Shown here one piece after another: positions 42,629-54,270 of a stretch of DNA of 64,000 bases; the stretch's first letter is position 1, and each line of letters begins with the position of its first letter. The stretch is from Phymatolithon calcareum (taxonomy: Eukaryota; Rhodophyta; Florideophyceae; Hapalidiales), in NCBI GenBank assembly GCA_977006965.1, contig OZ345368.1, positions 1,426,001 to 1,490,000 on the forward strand, given 5' to 3'. The translations under genes and the position numbers were made by a program. The notes under the pieces are model-generated. The model did no database searches. It worked only from the letters and a program-made list of their open reading frames with translations, and had not been told where the DNA came from.

Positions 42629-43890
42629 CCAAGACTGACTGAGCGTAGACCGACTGCGAGAGGTGAAGAGCTCGAAGTGTGCGATCTCGGCGAATTTCAA
42701 GTCCAAGACAAACACTAGCTTCTCCAAGGTCCTTCATCTCGAATCGCTTGTTCAGCTCCCCCTTGATCCACGAAATTGCAGAAGTATCGTTTCCGGCAAT
42801 CAGCAAGTCATCCACATATAGCGCGATGATCATGATGCTGTTTGACTTATGCCGGACATAAAGACAAGGATCATTGGGACTACTTGAGAAGCAGAGCTTG
42901 TAGATGAGGAACTTGTCGATCTTGGCATGCCACTGTCGCGGTGCTTGCTTCAGGCCGTATAGTGCCTTCAAGAGCTTGCAAACAAGGTCAGGACGCTTGG
43001 GATCACGAAATCCAGACGGAACCTCCATGTAGATGTCTTCGTCAAGGTCACCATGCAAGAAAGCCGTAACAACATCCATTTGGTAGAGTTCCAAATCATG
43101 GACCGCAACGGTTGCAAGTAGGATACGAATCGAGGTGAACTTTACGACTGGGGCATACGTTTCACCGTAGTCCACCCCATGCACCTGTCGGAACCCTTTC
43201 GCAACAATGCGGACTTTAGGGCCTGTATCCTTAACCTTGAAGACATGCTTGCACGGTAGAACGTTCATGCCAGGCTTGCGAGTGACCAACTTCCAAGTGT
43301 TGTTGCGGGTTAGTGACGAGTGTTCATTCTCAATGCCCGGAGACCAGAAGTCGACATTTTTAATTGAAGTCGCTTCCTTGAAGGTCTGAGGCACTTGATG
43401 AGAAGACAAACCGGTTTCAGATGCAAGGTTGACGGACTCGAAGGCCAGCATAGCAGTATGCGAGGGAGCGTTCCAGAAGTCAGTGGGTGGTTTTGAGACC
43501 CGAGCTGACCTACGCAGAATGGGTTTGGCGATCATCGGAGATGTTTCGTCAGAACCAGATGGAGATATAGGTTGTTCTCCACCATCTGCTTGCTCACCTT
43601 CGTCAATGTCCTTCTCGATACTCTTATCATCTACATCCGAAATGACCTTACCTTCAACCGTATCATCACTCAGTTTGATTTGAGGAGTTTCAAGTGATAC
43701 ATTGGTTTCGGTATCATCGAATCCGCAATCCGATTCATTGAACGTCACGTCCCTTGACACAATCACTTTCCGCAAGTCCGCATCCCACAGCTTATACCCT
43801 TTTGATGCGAACGAGTATCCCAGCATAACCGCCTCACGAGTACGACTGTCGAGTTTCTTCACTTTCTTCTTCGGAATCACGTACAAACAC
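42629..43890 (-). pseudogene. Cop1 pol: integrase-RT linker and RT
   Basis: On the minus strand it begins YVIPKKKVKKLDSRTREAVML (integrase C-terminus), then passes an acidic linker. Copia RT follows: VRIVAKGFRQVHGVDYGETYAPV, LYQMDVVTAFLHGDLDEDIYMEV, LYGLKQAPRQW and LYVDDLLIAGND. It remains open for over 400 codons but lacks integrase core, protease and gag, and is separated from RNase H by the solo LTR. Confidence 0.85.
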
Positions 43891-44337
43891 TGTTGGAAGT
43901 GCGATTGCTTGGAGCTCTAGTCGCGAACACACTTCAATATCAAGGAATGATCTCGGTACACGTGTACACGTGTCAAGTCGAAAGTCAAAGTGTCTCAGAA
44001 CTTTGAAACAAGAAGATTGGCAGTGACACGTGTCAAAGTATGATAAGAGTATGATAATCATACTCCCCCCCACTCAGTAGATGATTCTTCATTTTTTTCA
44101 TGTTACACGTGTCATATGATATTATGACAAATTTGTTTAGGGTTAGAGTGTCTCCGTCGTCAATTAGGGTTTTTTGATCAAGTTGATTGAGTTCTCAGGT
44201 GTATATAGTCTTGACCTGAGGTCCGCCAAGTCAATAAACCAAGGAACTTATTCTCACCTATCTCAGCTTCTACTCAACCATTTCACATTAACCAAACCTT
44301 TTCTTTCTCCTCATCACTTGCCAAACCTTCTCCAACA
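43891..44337 (+). repeat. Cop2 5' LTR (447 bp)
   Basis: Starts TGTTGGAAGTG and ends CTTCTCCAACA, the 'beta' 3'-end variant also seen in 58924-59367 and 63221-63664. CACGTG occurs four times (43959-43975 twice, 44024-44035, and near 44107). Confidence 0.9.
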
Positions 44338-44351
44338 GGTTATGGGCCCAG
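44338..44351 (+). promoter_or_regulatory. Cop2 primer-binding site (initiator tRNA-Met half)
   Basis: GGTTATGGGCCCAG directly follows the LTR. It is complementary to the anticodon arm of initiator tRNA-Met. Confidence 0.85.
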
Positions 44352-44466
44352 TCAACGCACCTCAACCACCGCGTTTCATCATCATCGTCATCATCTCCGT
44401 GGTTCTCCTTCGCCCCCGATCTGTCTCTGTCTGATCTTCCTGCTTGCGCATGCTTGTCAAGAATCG

Positions 44467-44690
44467 TTGATTCTTGCTCGGCCCGCTTCAGGGGTTCATT
44501 AAGCGTCTTGCAGTACGCGTTGCCGGCTGCAGGTTCAGGTGTACCAAAACACCACAAGGGTTTTTCCTGTTGCGTATCCTTTTTAAAAATCTTTGATTCT
44601 TACTAGGCCCGTTTCAGGATACCGCAAAACGTCTTGCAGTGCGTGTTGCCGACTGCAGGTTCAGGTGTACCAAAACGCCACAAGAGGTAT
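44467..44690 (+). repeat. Direct repeat in the Cop2 leader
   Basis: A ~95-bp unit (TTGATTCTTRCTMGGCCC ... TGCAGGTTCAGGTGTACC ... CACAAGRGG) occurs twice, starting at 44467 and 44593, between primer site and gag. Cop4 has the same doublet at about 54460-54676. Confidence 0.75.
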
Positions 44691-44843
44691 CCATGGAGCC
44701 ATCCCCCGATCAAGGTCCGGGTCACATTGACTCGAAGGGATTTCTTATACGGGACAGATTGCCTCGATAGTTAACTTCGGTTGACTCGCAGTGGACTCCC
44801 CGAACGGATTTTCGACAAGAATATAAGACCCACACTCCCCAAA

Positions 44844-45572
44844 ATGGACAACTCGCAAGGAATGCTGAAGGTCGAGAAACTCAGTGAGACCAATCTCCAT
44901 GCTTGGAAACAGAAAATTCAACTAGTACTATCATTCCGCGAACTTGATGAACACATTGAGGACGATCCACCAGCACGGGACCCGGACGATTTCACTCTCT
45001 GGCGTCGAAGTGACAACAAGGCAAAGGCTATTATCGGACTTTCTCTCTCGGATGAACATCTCGAGCATGTGCAAGATGTGAATACGGCCAAGGAAATGTG
45101 GCAGTCGATTCTGAATATCTTTGCACGACATACACTACTGAACAAACTGGCCGCTCGCCGCAAGTTCTATACCGCCACAATGCTCGAGGACGAGAAAATA
45201 CTTTCTTATACGAACCGTATTCGCCAGCTCGCATCCACCCTCAAGTCAATGGGTCTTGATATCGACGAGAAAGAAATGGCGATGGCTGTCCTTAACGGAC
45301 TTCCGGAACGGTACGATAGATTAATCAGTGCACTCGATGCTCTTGGGAACGAGGATGAGTCATTCTCGCTCGAGTTTGTGAAGAGCAGTCTTTTGCAAGA
45401 GGAGCAGCGAATGTCTATGAGAGTCGAAGCATCAACCGTGAAAGCTGAGGCTGCGGCACTGTTCACAGCCAGACGCGATGGAGAACGCATTCGTGATCAC
45501 TGCGACCATTGTCATCGATCCGGACATAAGAGCGTTAAGTGTGGGACCAAATTCCCTCACCTTGCTCCATAA
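44844..45572 (+). pseudogene. Cop2 gag
   Basis: Starts at AAAATGGACAAC (MDNSQGMLKVEKLSETNLHAWKQ), the same start context as Cop4 and the antisense fragment at 59.76 kb. An upstream in-frame ATG at 44781 lies in the leader. It has a UBN2/copia-type gag domain (LSDEHLEHVQDVNTAKEMW, YTNRIRQLASTLKSMG) and a zinc knuckle CDHCHRSGHKSVKC. It ends at an in-frame TAA (45570-45572) where Cop4 has GAA. Pol continues in the same frame after it, so this is a nonsense mutation in a single gag-pol ORF rather than a natural gag end. Confidence 0.85.
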
Positions 45573-48537
45573 GGATACAAACGTCGGAATGAAAAGCAAA
45601 CAAAACCATCTGCATTTCTGACTGATGAGTCGGAACCTGTTCCTGTCATGTGTGATTCCGACTTTGTATGCTTGATGGCCAAGGTGCGCAATTCTGACAT
45701 TTCCGAGAAGTCCAAGTCCTGGATCATTGACTCTGGAAGCACATCCCACATGACGTTTGACCGCTCACTCTTCTGCACGTACACCGAACTGTCGTCTACT
45801 GTTGAAATGGGAACGAAAGCTAAGGCCACAATCGCTGGAAAGGGTGATACCATTATTACGATCAATGTGAATGGGAAGCCGTCGAAATGCAAACTCAGGG
45901 ATGCTATGCACATACCGGACTTTGGATACTCTTTACTATCGGTATCCAAAATGGATGAGTATGGATATGGGATTACGTTCCAGAACAGTCGTTGCCATGT
46001 TAAAGCTCATGATGACACTGTTGCTACAGGAACACTTCGCAAGAGTCTCTACTCACTCGATCTTGCAGATGGCAATAAAGTTACCGAAGTTTCTTGTCTT
46101 GCTAGCCTCCAGCTTTGGCATGAACGTCTCGCTCATGTCCATCCCTCTGGTATCTCTGATATGGTACGTCATGGGGTGGTCAAAGGTGTGAACCTAGCTC
46201 CCAATCCAATCTCAGAACATCCATGCAAGGGCTGCCTCGCCGGCAAAGGTCATCGCGCTCCTATCCCAAAGTCTAGTAGTGCTCGTTCTGAAGCTGTCCT
46301 CAATCTCGTACGTTCCGACGTGTTAGGTCCTATCGACATTCCATCACTTGGAGGCTCTCGATACTTCATCACATTCATCGATGATCACTCCAAGTGGACC
46401 ACGGTATACACCATGCGAAGGAAGTCGGAGAGCTTTGAGTGTTTTCGAAAGTTCCACAAGTATGCTGAAACCCATACTGGGAGAAAGCTTAAGCATTTGA
46501 ACGTTCAGGACTTCTCGACTGCACCAAAGCTCAAGGCTATTAGGACCGATAACGGAGGCGAGTACCTTTCCAACGAGTTCAAGGCATATTTGGCACAACA
46601 CGGTATACATCAGCAACTCACAGTAGCATATACCCCACAACAGAATGGGGTGGCTGAGCGCATGAACCGCACACTTCTCAACTTGGTGCGCTCGATGCTT
46701 CATCACAGAGGCATCGAGAAGATGTTCTGGGCTGAAGCACTTGCTACTGCTGTGTATGTTCGCAATCGAGTTACGTCACGAGGACTTCCTTCGAACACGA
46801 CCCCGCATCACATATGGATGGGTTCCGCTCCAGATTTGGGACACTTACGTGTATTTGGCATAAAGTGTTGGTACGTGATTCCGAAAAAGAAGGTTAAGAA
46901 ACTCGACTCTCGAACTTGTGAACCATTATGCTCGGATATGCGACTTCGTCCAAAGGATATAAGCTGTGGGATCTAAGCTCCAAGAAGGTGATTGTGTCAA
47001 GGGATGTGACGTTCAACGAATCGGATTGCGGATTAGGTGATGCTGAAACGGATGTATCCACTGACATTCCAGACGACGGAGTCGTCCAAGCATGTGAGGA
47101 TACGGTTGAAGCTAAGGACACTTCGGAGGAAAACAACAAGAACCTCGACGTGACTAACGAAGAAGGGCAGCAGGCGGACGATGCAGAACAACCAACAGCA
47201 ACACCGGCATCTGAAGTAACTACATCGATGATCGCCAAACCCATTCTGCGCAGGTCAGCTCGGGTCTCAAAACCACCCACTGACTTCTGGAGAGCTCCCC
47301 CGCAGACTGCAATGCTTTCCTTCGAATCTGTCAATCTCGCATCGGAATCCGGTTTGTCTTCTCATCAAATACCTCAGACCTTTAAGGAAGCGACTTCAAA
47401 TCATAATGTCGACTTCTGGTCAAAGGCCATTGAGAAAGAACATTCGTCACTCGTCCATAACAATACCTGGAAACTGGTTCCGCGCAACTCCGACATGAAC
47501 GTGCTACCGTGCAAGTATGTCTTCAAGGTCAAGGATACAGGCCCAAAAGTTCGAATTGTGGCAAAAGGGTTCCGACAGGTGCATGGGGTGGACTACGGTG
47601 AAACGTATGCCCCAGTCTTGAAATTCACCTCGATTCGTATCCTACTTGCAACAGTTGCTGTCCATGATCTGGAACTCCACCAAATGGATGTTATGACAGC
47701 GTTCCTGCATGGTGACCTTGACGAAGACATCTACATGGAAGTTCCGGCCGGATTTCGAGATCCCAAGCGTCCCAACCTTGTTTGCAAGCTCTTGAAGGCA
47801 CTATACGGCCTGAAGCAAGCTCCGCGGCAATGGCATGCAAAGATCGACAAGTTCCTCATCGACGAGCTCGGCTTCTCAAGCAGCCCCAATGATCCTTGTC
47901 TGTACGTCCGGCACAAGTCAAACAGCATCATGATCATCGCCCTGTATGTGGATGACTTACTGATTGCTGGAAATGACACCTCTGCGATTTCGTGGATCAA
48001 GGGGGAGCTGAACAAGCGGTTCGAGATGAAGGACCTTGATGAAGCAAGTGTATGCCTTGGGCTTGAGATTCGCCGGGACCGTACTCTTCGGACCCTTCAT
48101 GTTTCACAGTCGGTCTACGCTCAGTCGGTCTTGGAACGCTTCGGCATGGAGAACTCGAAACCGGTACCTACCCCAATGGAGTCAAGCAACAAGAACACCG
48201 CAATCGAGGAAGTGGATATCACCGAGTCTCTTGGAGACGAAGTTCCGTATTGTCCAGCTATCGGAAGCCTGATGTACTTGATGGTCGGCACTCGTCCAGA
48301 CATCACGGACTCGGTCGGCAAGCTTTCCTCGTTTTGCGAGAAACCCTTAAAGCGTCACTGGATGGGTGTTAAGCGCGTTCTTCGGTACATTGCAGGTACT
48401 CGAGACTATGGGATTCTGTTCGGTGCAAGTGGGGGCTTGGTGCCAATCGGGTACACAGACGCGGATTGGGCAGGTTGTCGTGAGACAAGGCGATCAACAA
48501 GTGGGTATGTGTTCCTTCTTGCAGGGGGAGCGATAAG
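45573..48537 (+). pseudogene. Cop2 pol (protease, integrase, RT, part of RNase H)
   Basis: The protease active site is WIIDSGSTSHMTFD. The integrase zinc region is LWHERLAHVHPSG...CKGCLAGKGHR, and the DD35E core reads DVLGPIDI, IRTDNGGEYLSNEF and NGVAERMNRTL. A 1-bp deletion near 46925 (after KKLDSRTCE) shifts to a second long frame with RT (GETYAPVLKF, LYVDDLLIAGND) and the first RNase H blocks (YTDADWAGC). The last ~70 codons of the frame (to 48751) are LTR sequence of Cop3. Two defects, a stop and a frameshift, prevent a full polyprotein. Confidence 0.85.
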
Positions 48538-48957
48538 TGTTGATGTGCGTCTATGTGACTACGGTCTGCGGAATGTACCGACAATGTTTGAGCTTTTTTC
48601 TTCGATTTACATTAAGTCGCTCGATGCAGTTGCCGCGATTTTCCTTGCTCGCGGATCACGGATGCGCGTTGCCACTCTTCTTGTGTACCGTAATGGTGTA
48701 AGCTACATCATACGGAAGTGTCATACGCATGCGAGCAGATTGAGATCATAGTTTCGCTATCTTAAGAAGATTTGATCAAATGTGCCACGTGGCAAGGGGC
48801 CCATAAGCGCCGGCCGCTTTTTAGTATCATAACTAGATTTGATCAAACCTGCCACGTGGCAGGTTTGCTGGAGACTAATTGCTGGAGGCTATATCAGCCA
48901 CCGTCGTCCGCCGTACGAGAATAAACGCAAGACCAAAAACTTCTAACCTCATCATTA
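48538..48957 (+). repeat. Cop3 5' LTR (about 420 bp)
   Basis: Starts TGTTGATGTGCG exactly at the break in Cop2 RNase H and ends just before GGTTATGGGCCC. Two CACGTG palindromes are present: TGCCACGTGGCA at 48783-48794, and at 48845-48866 a perfect 22-bp palindrome with the same core. Confidence 0.8.
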
Positions 48958-48971
48958 GGTTATGGGCCCAG
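48958..48971 (+). promoter_or_regulatory. Cop3 primer-binding site (initiator tRNA-Met half)
   Basis: GGTTATGGGCCCAG, identical to the site in Cop2 and Cop4 although the rest of the element is diverged. Confidence 0.85.
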
Positions 48972-49043
48972 ATCGCTGCACGATCTAAGTGAAGTAAAAC
49001 ATCGCATTTGCCGGAGGGGTTCGTCTTCCCCCTCAACTCCGTC

Positions 49044-49250
49044 GTCGACCGCGAGTCTCAAGTTCCGCGATCCGACCTCGTGCGTTGAACGCTGGCGCGT
49101 ATAGCCGCGATCCGCATCTCGCCTCTGTTGTCGACAGCGAGTTTAACTTTTCGTGAACCGACACCGTGCGTTGAGCGCTGGCGCACATCGCCGCGATCCG
49201 CACCCGTCGTTGAACGCGCGCATCATTTGCCGCGATCCGACACTCGCAAT
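49044..49250 (+). repeat. Tandem repeat in the Cop3 leader (about 80 bp x 2.5)
   Basis: Units start GTCGACNGCGAGT at 49044 and 49130. Each holds GTGCGTTGARCGCTGGCGC and a CCGCGATCCGCA block. A partial third unit follows from 49206. Confidence 0.7.
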
Positions 49251-49480
49251 AATTCCTGGTCAGTGCTGGCACGCAGGTTGCAAACTCTAAACAGAGGTAA
49301 AACTACCCTAGCTCGGGGATTCCAAGCAAAAGGTACCGCTGGCATCGGTATCACTGCCTTACTCTCGATAGGGGATACAAGGTCCCTTGCTCAGGGTGAG
49401 AGAGTACGTCGCGCCGGCGTGTAACCAGACGGCGGGTATACGGGTACCATAACCCCAAGGTTTATTCTGACCCGGAAACA

Positions 49481-50836
49481 ATGTCGGAAAGTGATGTGGA
49501 GTCTGAAAAAGGATCCAGCATCAAGCTCCCTCGCTTTCATGGGAAGCGTGGTGACGATTATGGTTTGTGGCGTCTGCGTCTCCGCGCGGCGTGTCGCGTG
49601 AAGGGAGTTTGGAATGTTGTTGAACCGAACTCTACGTCAACCGAGGCGAGTGCAACCTCATCCGGCACCGCTACCATTCATACTGGAGCCATTGACGTCA
49701 CGGCCAGGTCAATTGCAAAACTCGAGAAGGCCTCCGGTCTCATTATTTCCGCACTTGGTGATGCTCCTCTCCGCGTGGTCATTGACGCCGATGACAATCC
49801 TGCCCGAATGCTCCAGCTTCTCGACGCGCGATACGCATCCAATCGCACGGTATCAAGGATTGCAGTCCAAACGCAATTGTTCCGCACGAAGTATACGAAC
49901 CAAAACATGTCGTCTTATGTTGATATGTACTCATCGGTGTTCTCGCAACTGGAACGCATGGGCAAGGATGCCGCCATTCCGGAATCGCACAAGGCCCCCA
50001 TGCTCCTTGCCTCGATTGAACCGAACTGCGTATTGGAGTCCACAGCGGCAGCCCTGCGAACGAAAGATGTGAACGAGCTCACCTGGGACTACGTGGCAAC
50101 CACCCTTATTGATGAGTACAATGCCCGGCGCATTGCCGCACCTGAGTCCAAGCAGCGCAAACGTAAGAACAAAAGTCGAAGAGGTAAAAGAAAGTCAGAT
50201 ACCACCGACCTTTCCGTTTCCCACGCTGACGAAAAGAGTGACTCCGAACAATCATGCGAAACTGGGAGCACGGCTCGAGTGATCGCTGCGGCACTAAAGA
50301 GCATGCGCAGTGGGGAGCTCGAATCTGCAAGTGCAGTCCACTGTGAGTGCTGCGGCAGAAAAGGTCATATAGAGGACGATAGCTATCTCAACCTGGACAA
50401 CCCAAATAACCGTTTACCCACAAAGGTGCGTAATCGCTTGAAAGGGAAACAGGGAAATGGAAAGGCAAAACCCGGAGATGAAAAGATCGAGTTAGCTCGT
50501 GCTGTGGTGAAAAGGATAACAATCGTGGCTCCCGATGACCATCGCACTTATGCGGATAGTGGAGCCACCGCCCATTGCTTCCAAAGTGGATCTTTCTTTA
50601 TTCCCGGTACGCTTAAACCTTGTCCCCCGCGAACACTCTTGTTGGCCGATTCCACGCCACTACTCGCCGACCAATGCGGTGATGTTCTTATATCATTTGA
50701 GAATGCCAACATTCGTCTCACGGATGCACTTCTTTTTCCGAGTCTCGGTTTTAACTTAGTGTCCACGGGAAGACTCTCGGATAATGGCATTGAGTCCCTT
50801 TTCCGTCGCCATGATGTGCAGCTACATCTTGAATGA
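49481..50836 (+). pseudogene. Cop3 gag and protease
   Basis: Starts ACAATGTCGG (MSESDVESEKGSSIKLPRFHG). It has a copia gag domain (YGLWRLRLRAACRVKGVW, MLQLLDARYASNRTVSRIAV), a basic KR-rich segment about residues 222-238, a knuckle-like CECCGRKGHIEDDSY in which the last Cys is Tyr, and the protease motif TYADSGATAHCF. It stops at TGA 50834-50836. The same frame stays open beyond (from 50882), so this is a nonsense change inside gag-pol. Confidence 0.8.
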
Positions 50837-52466
50837 GATGGCTTTGTTATTGGAAGTGGCAAACGTGACGTACGTTCCGGCATGTATATTTTACCGGAAC
50901 CGGAGATGAGTACTGCGTGCAACGTGTTGGTGGTTAAACGAAGGGACTCAGGACTCTGGCACCGGCGCCTCGCGCACATTAGCAGTCGTGAGTTGTCCAC
51001 TTTGCATAAGCACGTTGACGATGTACCGGAACTATGCGAGCTGCAGGAGGTTTGCCGCGCATGCCGCCTTGGGAAAGCTCGCAAGCTTCCGTTTCCAGGT
51101 CAATTTCCGCGCGCGTCCGACGTCGGTGAACTCGTCCATTCCGACATCATTAGTCCTCTCGACGTTTTCTTCCCGAACAAATACCGATACGTGTACACTT
51201 TCCTAGATGATCATTCCCGGTATCTCTTCGTGGGCTTTATGCAACAGCGCAATGACCTGCCAGATGTGTTTCGTGCTGTGTCCAAAAAGCTTCGACAATT
51301 CAAAGGAGCAAACTCGCCCGCAACCTTTTCAAGGTCGATCAACCAGCTGCACTCTGACGGCGCGAAGGAGTATATTGGACTTCGGAATAACGGGGGAGGA
51401 GGTGTTGAGAAGCTGGACCAGTCATTCTCTGCGCCGTATACTCCCTAGCACAACGCCATTGCCGAACGAGTCAACCGTACGATAGTCGAGGCTGCACGCT
51501 CACTGCTCATTCAAGCGGATCTTCCGCTGTGTCTCTGGCCATTTGCAATGAAGCATGTTGTTCACGTCCGAAACCGAGTACCGCACTCCACCATCAAAGA
51601 CACTCCTTTCCGCGTGATGACAGGAGATCGCCCATCGCTGAAGAACATGAAAGTCTTTGGCTGCGCTGCGTATGTGCTTCGCCTTCCTCGCGGATCGAAG
51701 TTTGAGCCGCGTGCGTTGGAAGGTGTTCTTTGGAATGTTTGATGCACGGAGTCTATCAGGTACTGGTGAACGACGAAACCGGTGTTCCTCGCGTTATGGA
51801 GTCGAGGCATGTGACGTTCGATGAATCTAAGTTCCCTGGTGCAGCGGGCCTAAACCACTGCATGTCTGACGAAGAACTGTGTGACCAGGATGCGGATAAC
51901 GCCTTGTCTTCTACCGAAACCAGTCACTCCGATGATGAAGTATCCATCGATGAAGAAACTGAACGCAGCGCTTGTACCTCGCCAGACATCGATGAATCCG
52001 GTGACACTGACGGAAAGGACTGTGAGAAAGAAGTTAGTGATCCTAGCGAAGATGACTGTGCAGATGAAGTGGACCTCACTCCCGTGTTGGAAAACCCACC
52101 GCCCTCACGCTACCCTCGCCGTATCCGCCGACCGCCAACGGACTGGTTCATGATCACCGCTGGCACTTGTGATACAGAAATCAAGGTCACTACAAGCGAT
52201 GAGCCTACTCTCCATGAGGCATTGAACGCAACGCCGGAGGAGCGCGAATTGTGGCTAGCTGCGATACGAGAAGAACTCGCCTCTCTCGATGCAACAGACA
52301 CTTGGGACCGCGATGACTCATCCTGTGCAGATTCTCTTCCTACGCACGTTGTACTCAAAGTCAAGCGAAACTCAGTGGGATGTGTGGAACGCTTTAAAGC
52401 ACGTATCGTTGCCGGCGGCAATCATCAGACGTACGGAGAAGACTTCACGGAGACGTATGCTACTGT
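50837..52466 (+). pseudogene. Cop3 integrase and RT start
   Basis: LWHRRLAHISSREL and CRACRLGKARK give the zinc domain; ELVHSDIISPLDV and LHSDGAKEYIG give integrase aspartates. A TAG (51446-51448) replaces Gln in PYTPQHNAIAERVNRT. A frameshift near 51735 moves to another frame with an acidic linker (DIDESGDTDGKD) and RT fingers (VERFKARIVAGGNHQTYGEDFTETYATVV), at which point the minus-strand LTR begins. At least three lesions plus truncation. Confidence 0.8.
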
Positions 52467-52910
52467 TGTTGTTGGAGGTTAGGGAGGAGAAGAGGTGAAA
52501 GAAAAAGTTTGGTTAGAGTGAATTGGTTGAGTTGAAGATGAGTTGTGAGTGAATGAGTTCCTTGGTTTATTCACTTGGCGTACCTCAGGTCAAGACTATA
52601 TAGACCTGAGAACACAACTAGACTTGATCAAAACCATAATTGACGACGGAGACACACTAAACCTAAACAAGTTTGTCATAATATCATATGACACGTGTAA
52701 CATGAAAAAATCAAGAATCATCTACTGAGTGAGGGGAGTATGATTATCATACTCTTATCATACTTTGACACGTGTCACTGCCAATCTTCTTGATCCAAAG
52801 TTCTGAGACACTTTGACATTCGACTTGACACGTGTACACGTGTACCGAGATCATACCTTGATATTGAAGTGTGTTTGCGACTAGAGTTCCAAGCAATCAC
52901 ACTTCCAACA
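52467..52910 (-). repeat. 3' LTR of the 52.5-kb minus copia (444 bp)
   Basis: On the minus strand it starts TGTTGGAAGTGTG and ends CTCCAACAACA. It is almost the same as 40767-41210. Confidence 0.9.
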
Positions 52911-52931
52911 CTCCCCCTTGATCGAGGGGCA

Positions 52932-53813
52932 CTACGACTTCCTCGCGCATATACCCATGTCATGTGCGAACTTGGCCGTCTTGACACGATCGAGTGGCTT
53001 GGTGAGTGCATCCGCGATCATCAACTCAGTACTACAATACTTGATAGATATCTTGCCCGTTGCAACCACATCACGAACATAGTGATATTGGATGTCTATG
53101 TGCTTGTTCCTCTGAGTGATGGCCGCGTTTCGCCCGGTCGCGATCGCACTTTGACTGTCAGTGTACAGAGTCATGGCGGATGGCTTCTCGAGACCTTGAA
53201 CATCGGCAATGAGTCTTGACAACCAGACAGATTCCTTGGCGGCGGCACACGAAGCGATGTATTCCGCTTCGCATGTTGAAGTGGCGACGATGGTTTGCTT
53301 CTTTGAACGCCAGCTTATGGCTCCCCCTGCAAGAAGGAACACATAGCCACTCGTGGACCGTCTTGTCTCAACACATCCCGCCCAATCCGCATCCGTGTAA
53401 CCGATTGGAACCAAACTCCTACTTCCACCGAACAAAATTCCGTGATCTCGAGTACCCGCAATATATCGCAGGACACGCTTCACGCCCATCCAGTGACGTT
53501 TCAGAAGCTTTTCGCAGAACGAAGACAGCTTTCCGACCGAGTCCGAGATGTCTGGGCGTGTACCAACCATCAAGTACATGAGACTTCCGATGGCTGGACG
53601 GTATGGAACTTGTTCATCGACGAGCTGGGTGATGTCGACTTCTTCGGTTCCGGTGTTCTTGTTGCTTGACTCCATAGGGGTTGGTGCTGGTTTCGAGTTC
53701 TCCATGCCGAAACGTTCCAAGACTGACTGAGCGTAGACCGACTGCGAGAGGTGAAGAGTTCGAAGTGTGCGATCTCGGCGAATTTCAAGTCCAAGACAAA
53801 CACTAGCTTCTCT
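52932..53813 (-). pseudogene. RT end and RNase H of the minus copia
   Basis: From EASVCLGLEIRRDRTLRTLHLSQ to the stop after MGICARKS, with all RNase H motifs (YTDADWAGC, SWRSKKQTIVATSTCEAEYIA, LYTDSQSAIATGRN). The extra N-terminal codons up to 53852 are LTR sequence from Cop4 read backwards and are not part of it. Confidence 0.85.
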
Positions 53814-54256
53814 GTTGGAAGTGTGATTGCTTGGAGCTCGAGTCGCAAACACACTTCAATATTAAGGTATGATCTCGGTACACGTGTACACGTGTCAAGT
53901 CGAATGTCAAAGTGTCTCAGAACTTTGAATCAAGAAGATTGGCAGTGACACGTGTCAAAGTATGATAAGAGTATGATAATCATACTCCCCTCACTCAGTA
54001 GATGATTCTTGATTTTTTCATGTTACACGTGTCATATGATAGTATGACAAACTTGTTTAGGTTTAGTGTGTCTCCGTCGTCAGTTAGGGTTTTGATCAAG
54101 TCTGGTTGTGTTCTCTGGTCTGTATAGTCTTGACCTGAGGTCCGCCAAGTGAATAAACCAAGGAACTCATTCTCACCTAACTCCACTTCTCCTTCACCAA
54201 TCTTCACCAACCAAACTTCTCCAATCTCCTAATCTTATCCCTAACCTCCAACAACA
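53814..54256 (+). repeat. Cop4 5' LTR (443 bp, end variant alpha)
   Basis: Starts TGTTGGAAGTGTG. The last part reads ACTCCACTTCTCCTTCACC ... CCCTAACCTCCAACAACA, unlike the 3' LTR of the same element. Confidence 0.9.
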
Positions 54257-54270
54257 GGTTATGGGCCCAG
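54257..54270 (+). promoter_or_regulatory. Cop4 primer-binding site (initiator tRNA-Met half)
   Basis: GGTTATGGGCCCAG, followed by TCAGCGC as in Cop2 (TCAACGC). Confidence 0.85.

Larger units (their letters stand above)
40767..43890 (-). mobile_element. Cop1: minus-strand copia, 5' half missing
   Basis: The 3' LTR lies at 40767-41210, then a polypurine tract (41211-41223 on the complement, ATCAAGGGGGAG), then pol on the minus strand as far as the integrase-RT linker. It inserted into CopL RT. Its interior is split by a solo LTR (42017-42623) and its 5' part is cut off by the LTR of Cop2 at 43891. Confidence 0.85.
43891..48537 (+). mobile_element. Cop2: plus-strand copia, interrupted in RNase H
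   Basis: The 5' LTR is 43891-44337, then primer site, leader, gag, protease, integrase, RT and half of RNase H. The element is cut at 48537 by the LTR of Cop3 after ...FLLAGGAIS. No 3' LTR with matching flank (AACAC) was found in the window. Confidence 0.85.
48538..52466 (+). mobile_element. Cop3: distinct plus-strand copia lineage, 3' half missing
   Basis: LTR 48538-48957, primer site, repeated leader, gag-protease, integrase and the start of RT. It is cut at 52466 by a minus-strand LTR. Proteins are only distantly like Cop1/2/4. The left flank is ATAAG; no matching right end was found. Confidence 0.85.
52467..53813 (-). mobile_element. Minus-strand copia fragment (Cop1-like)
   Basis: The 3' LTR lies at 52467-52910, then polypurine tract, then RNase H and the end of RT on the minus strand to 53813, where the LTR of Cop4 begins. 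It is nearly identical to Cop1. It inserted in Cop3 RT after TATGCTACTGT. Confidence 0.85.

Noticed and set aside
48538-48751. Novel C-terminal extension of Cop2 RNase H (VDVRLCDYGLRN...)
   Set aside because: It is LTR sequence of Cop3 read through in frame, not a domain.
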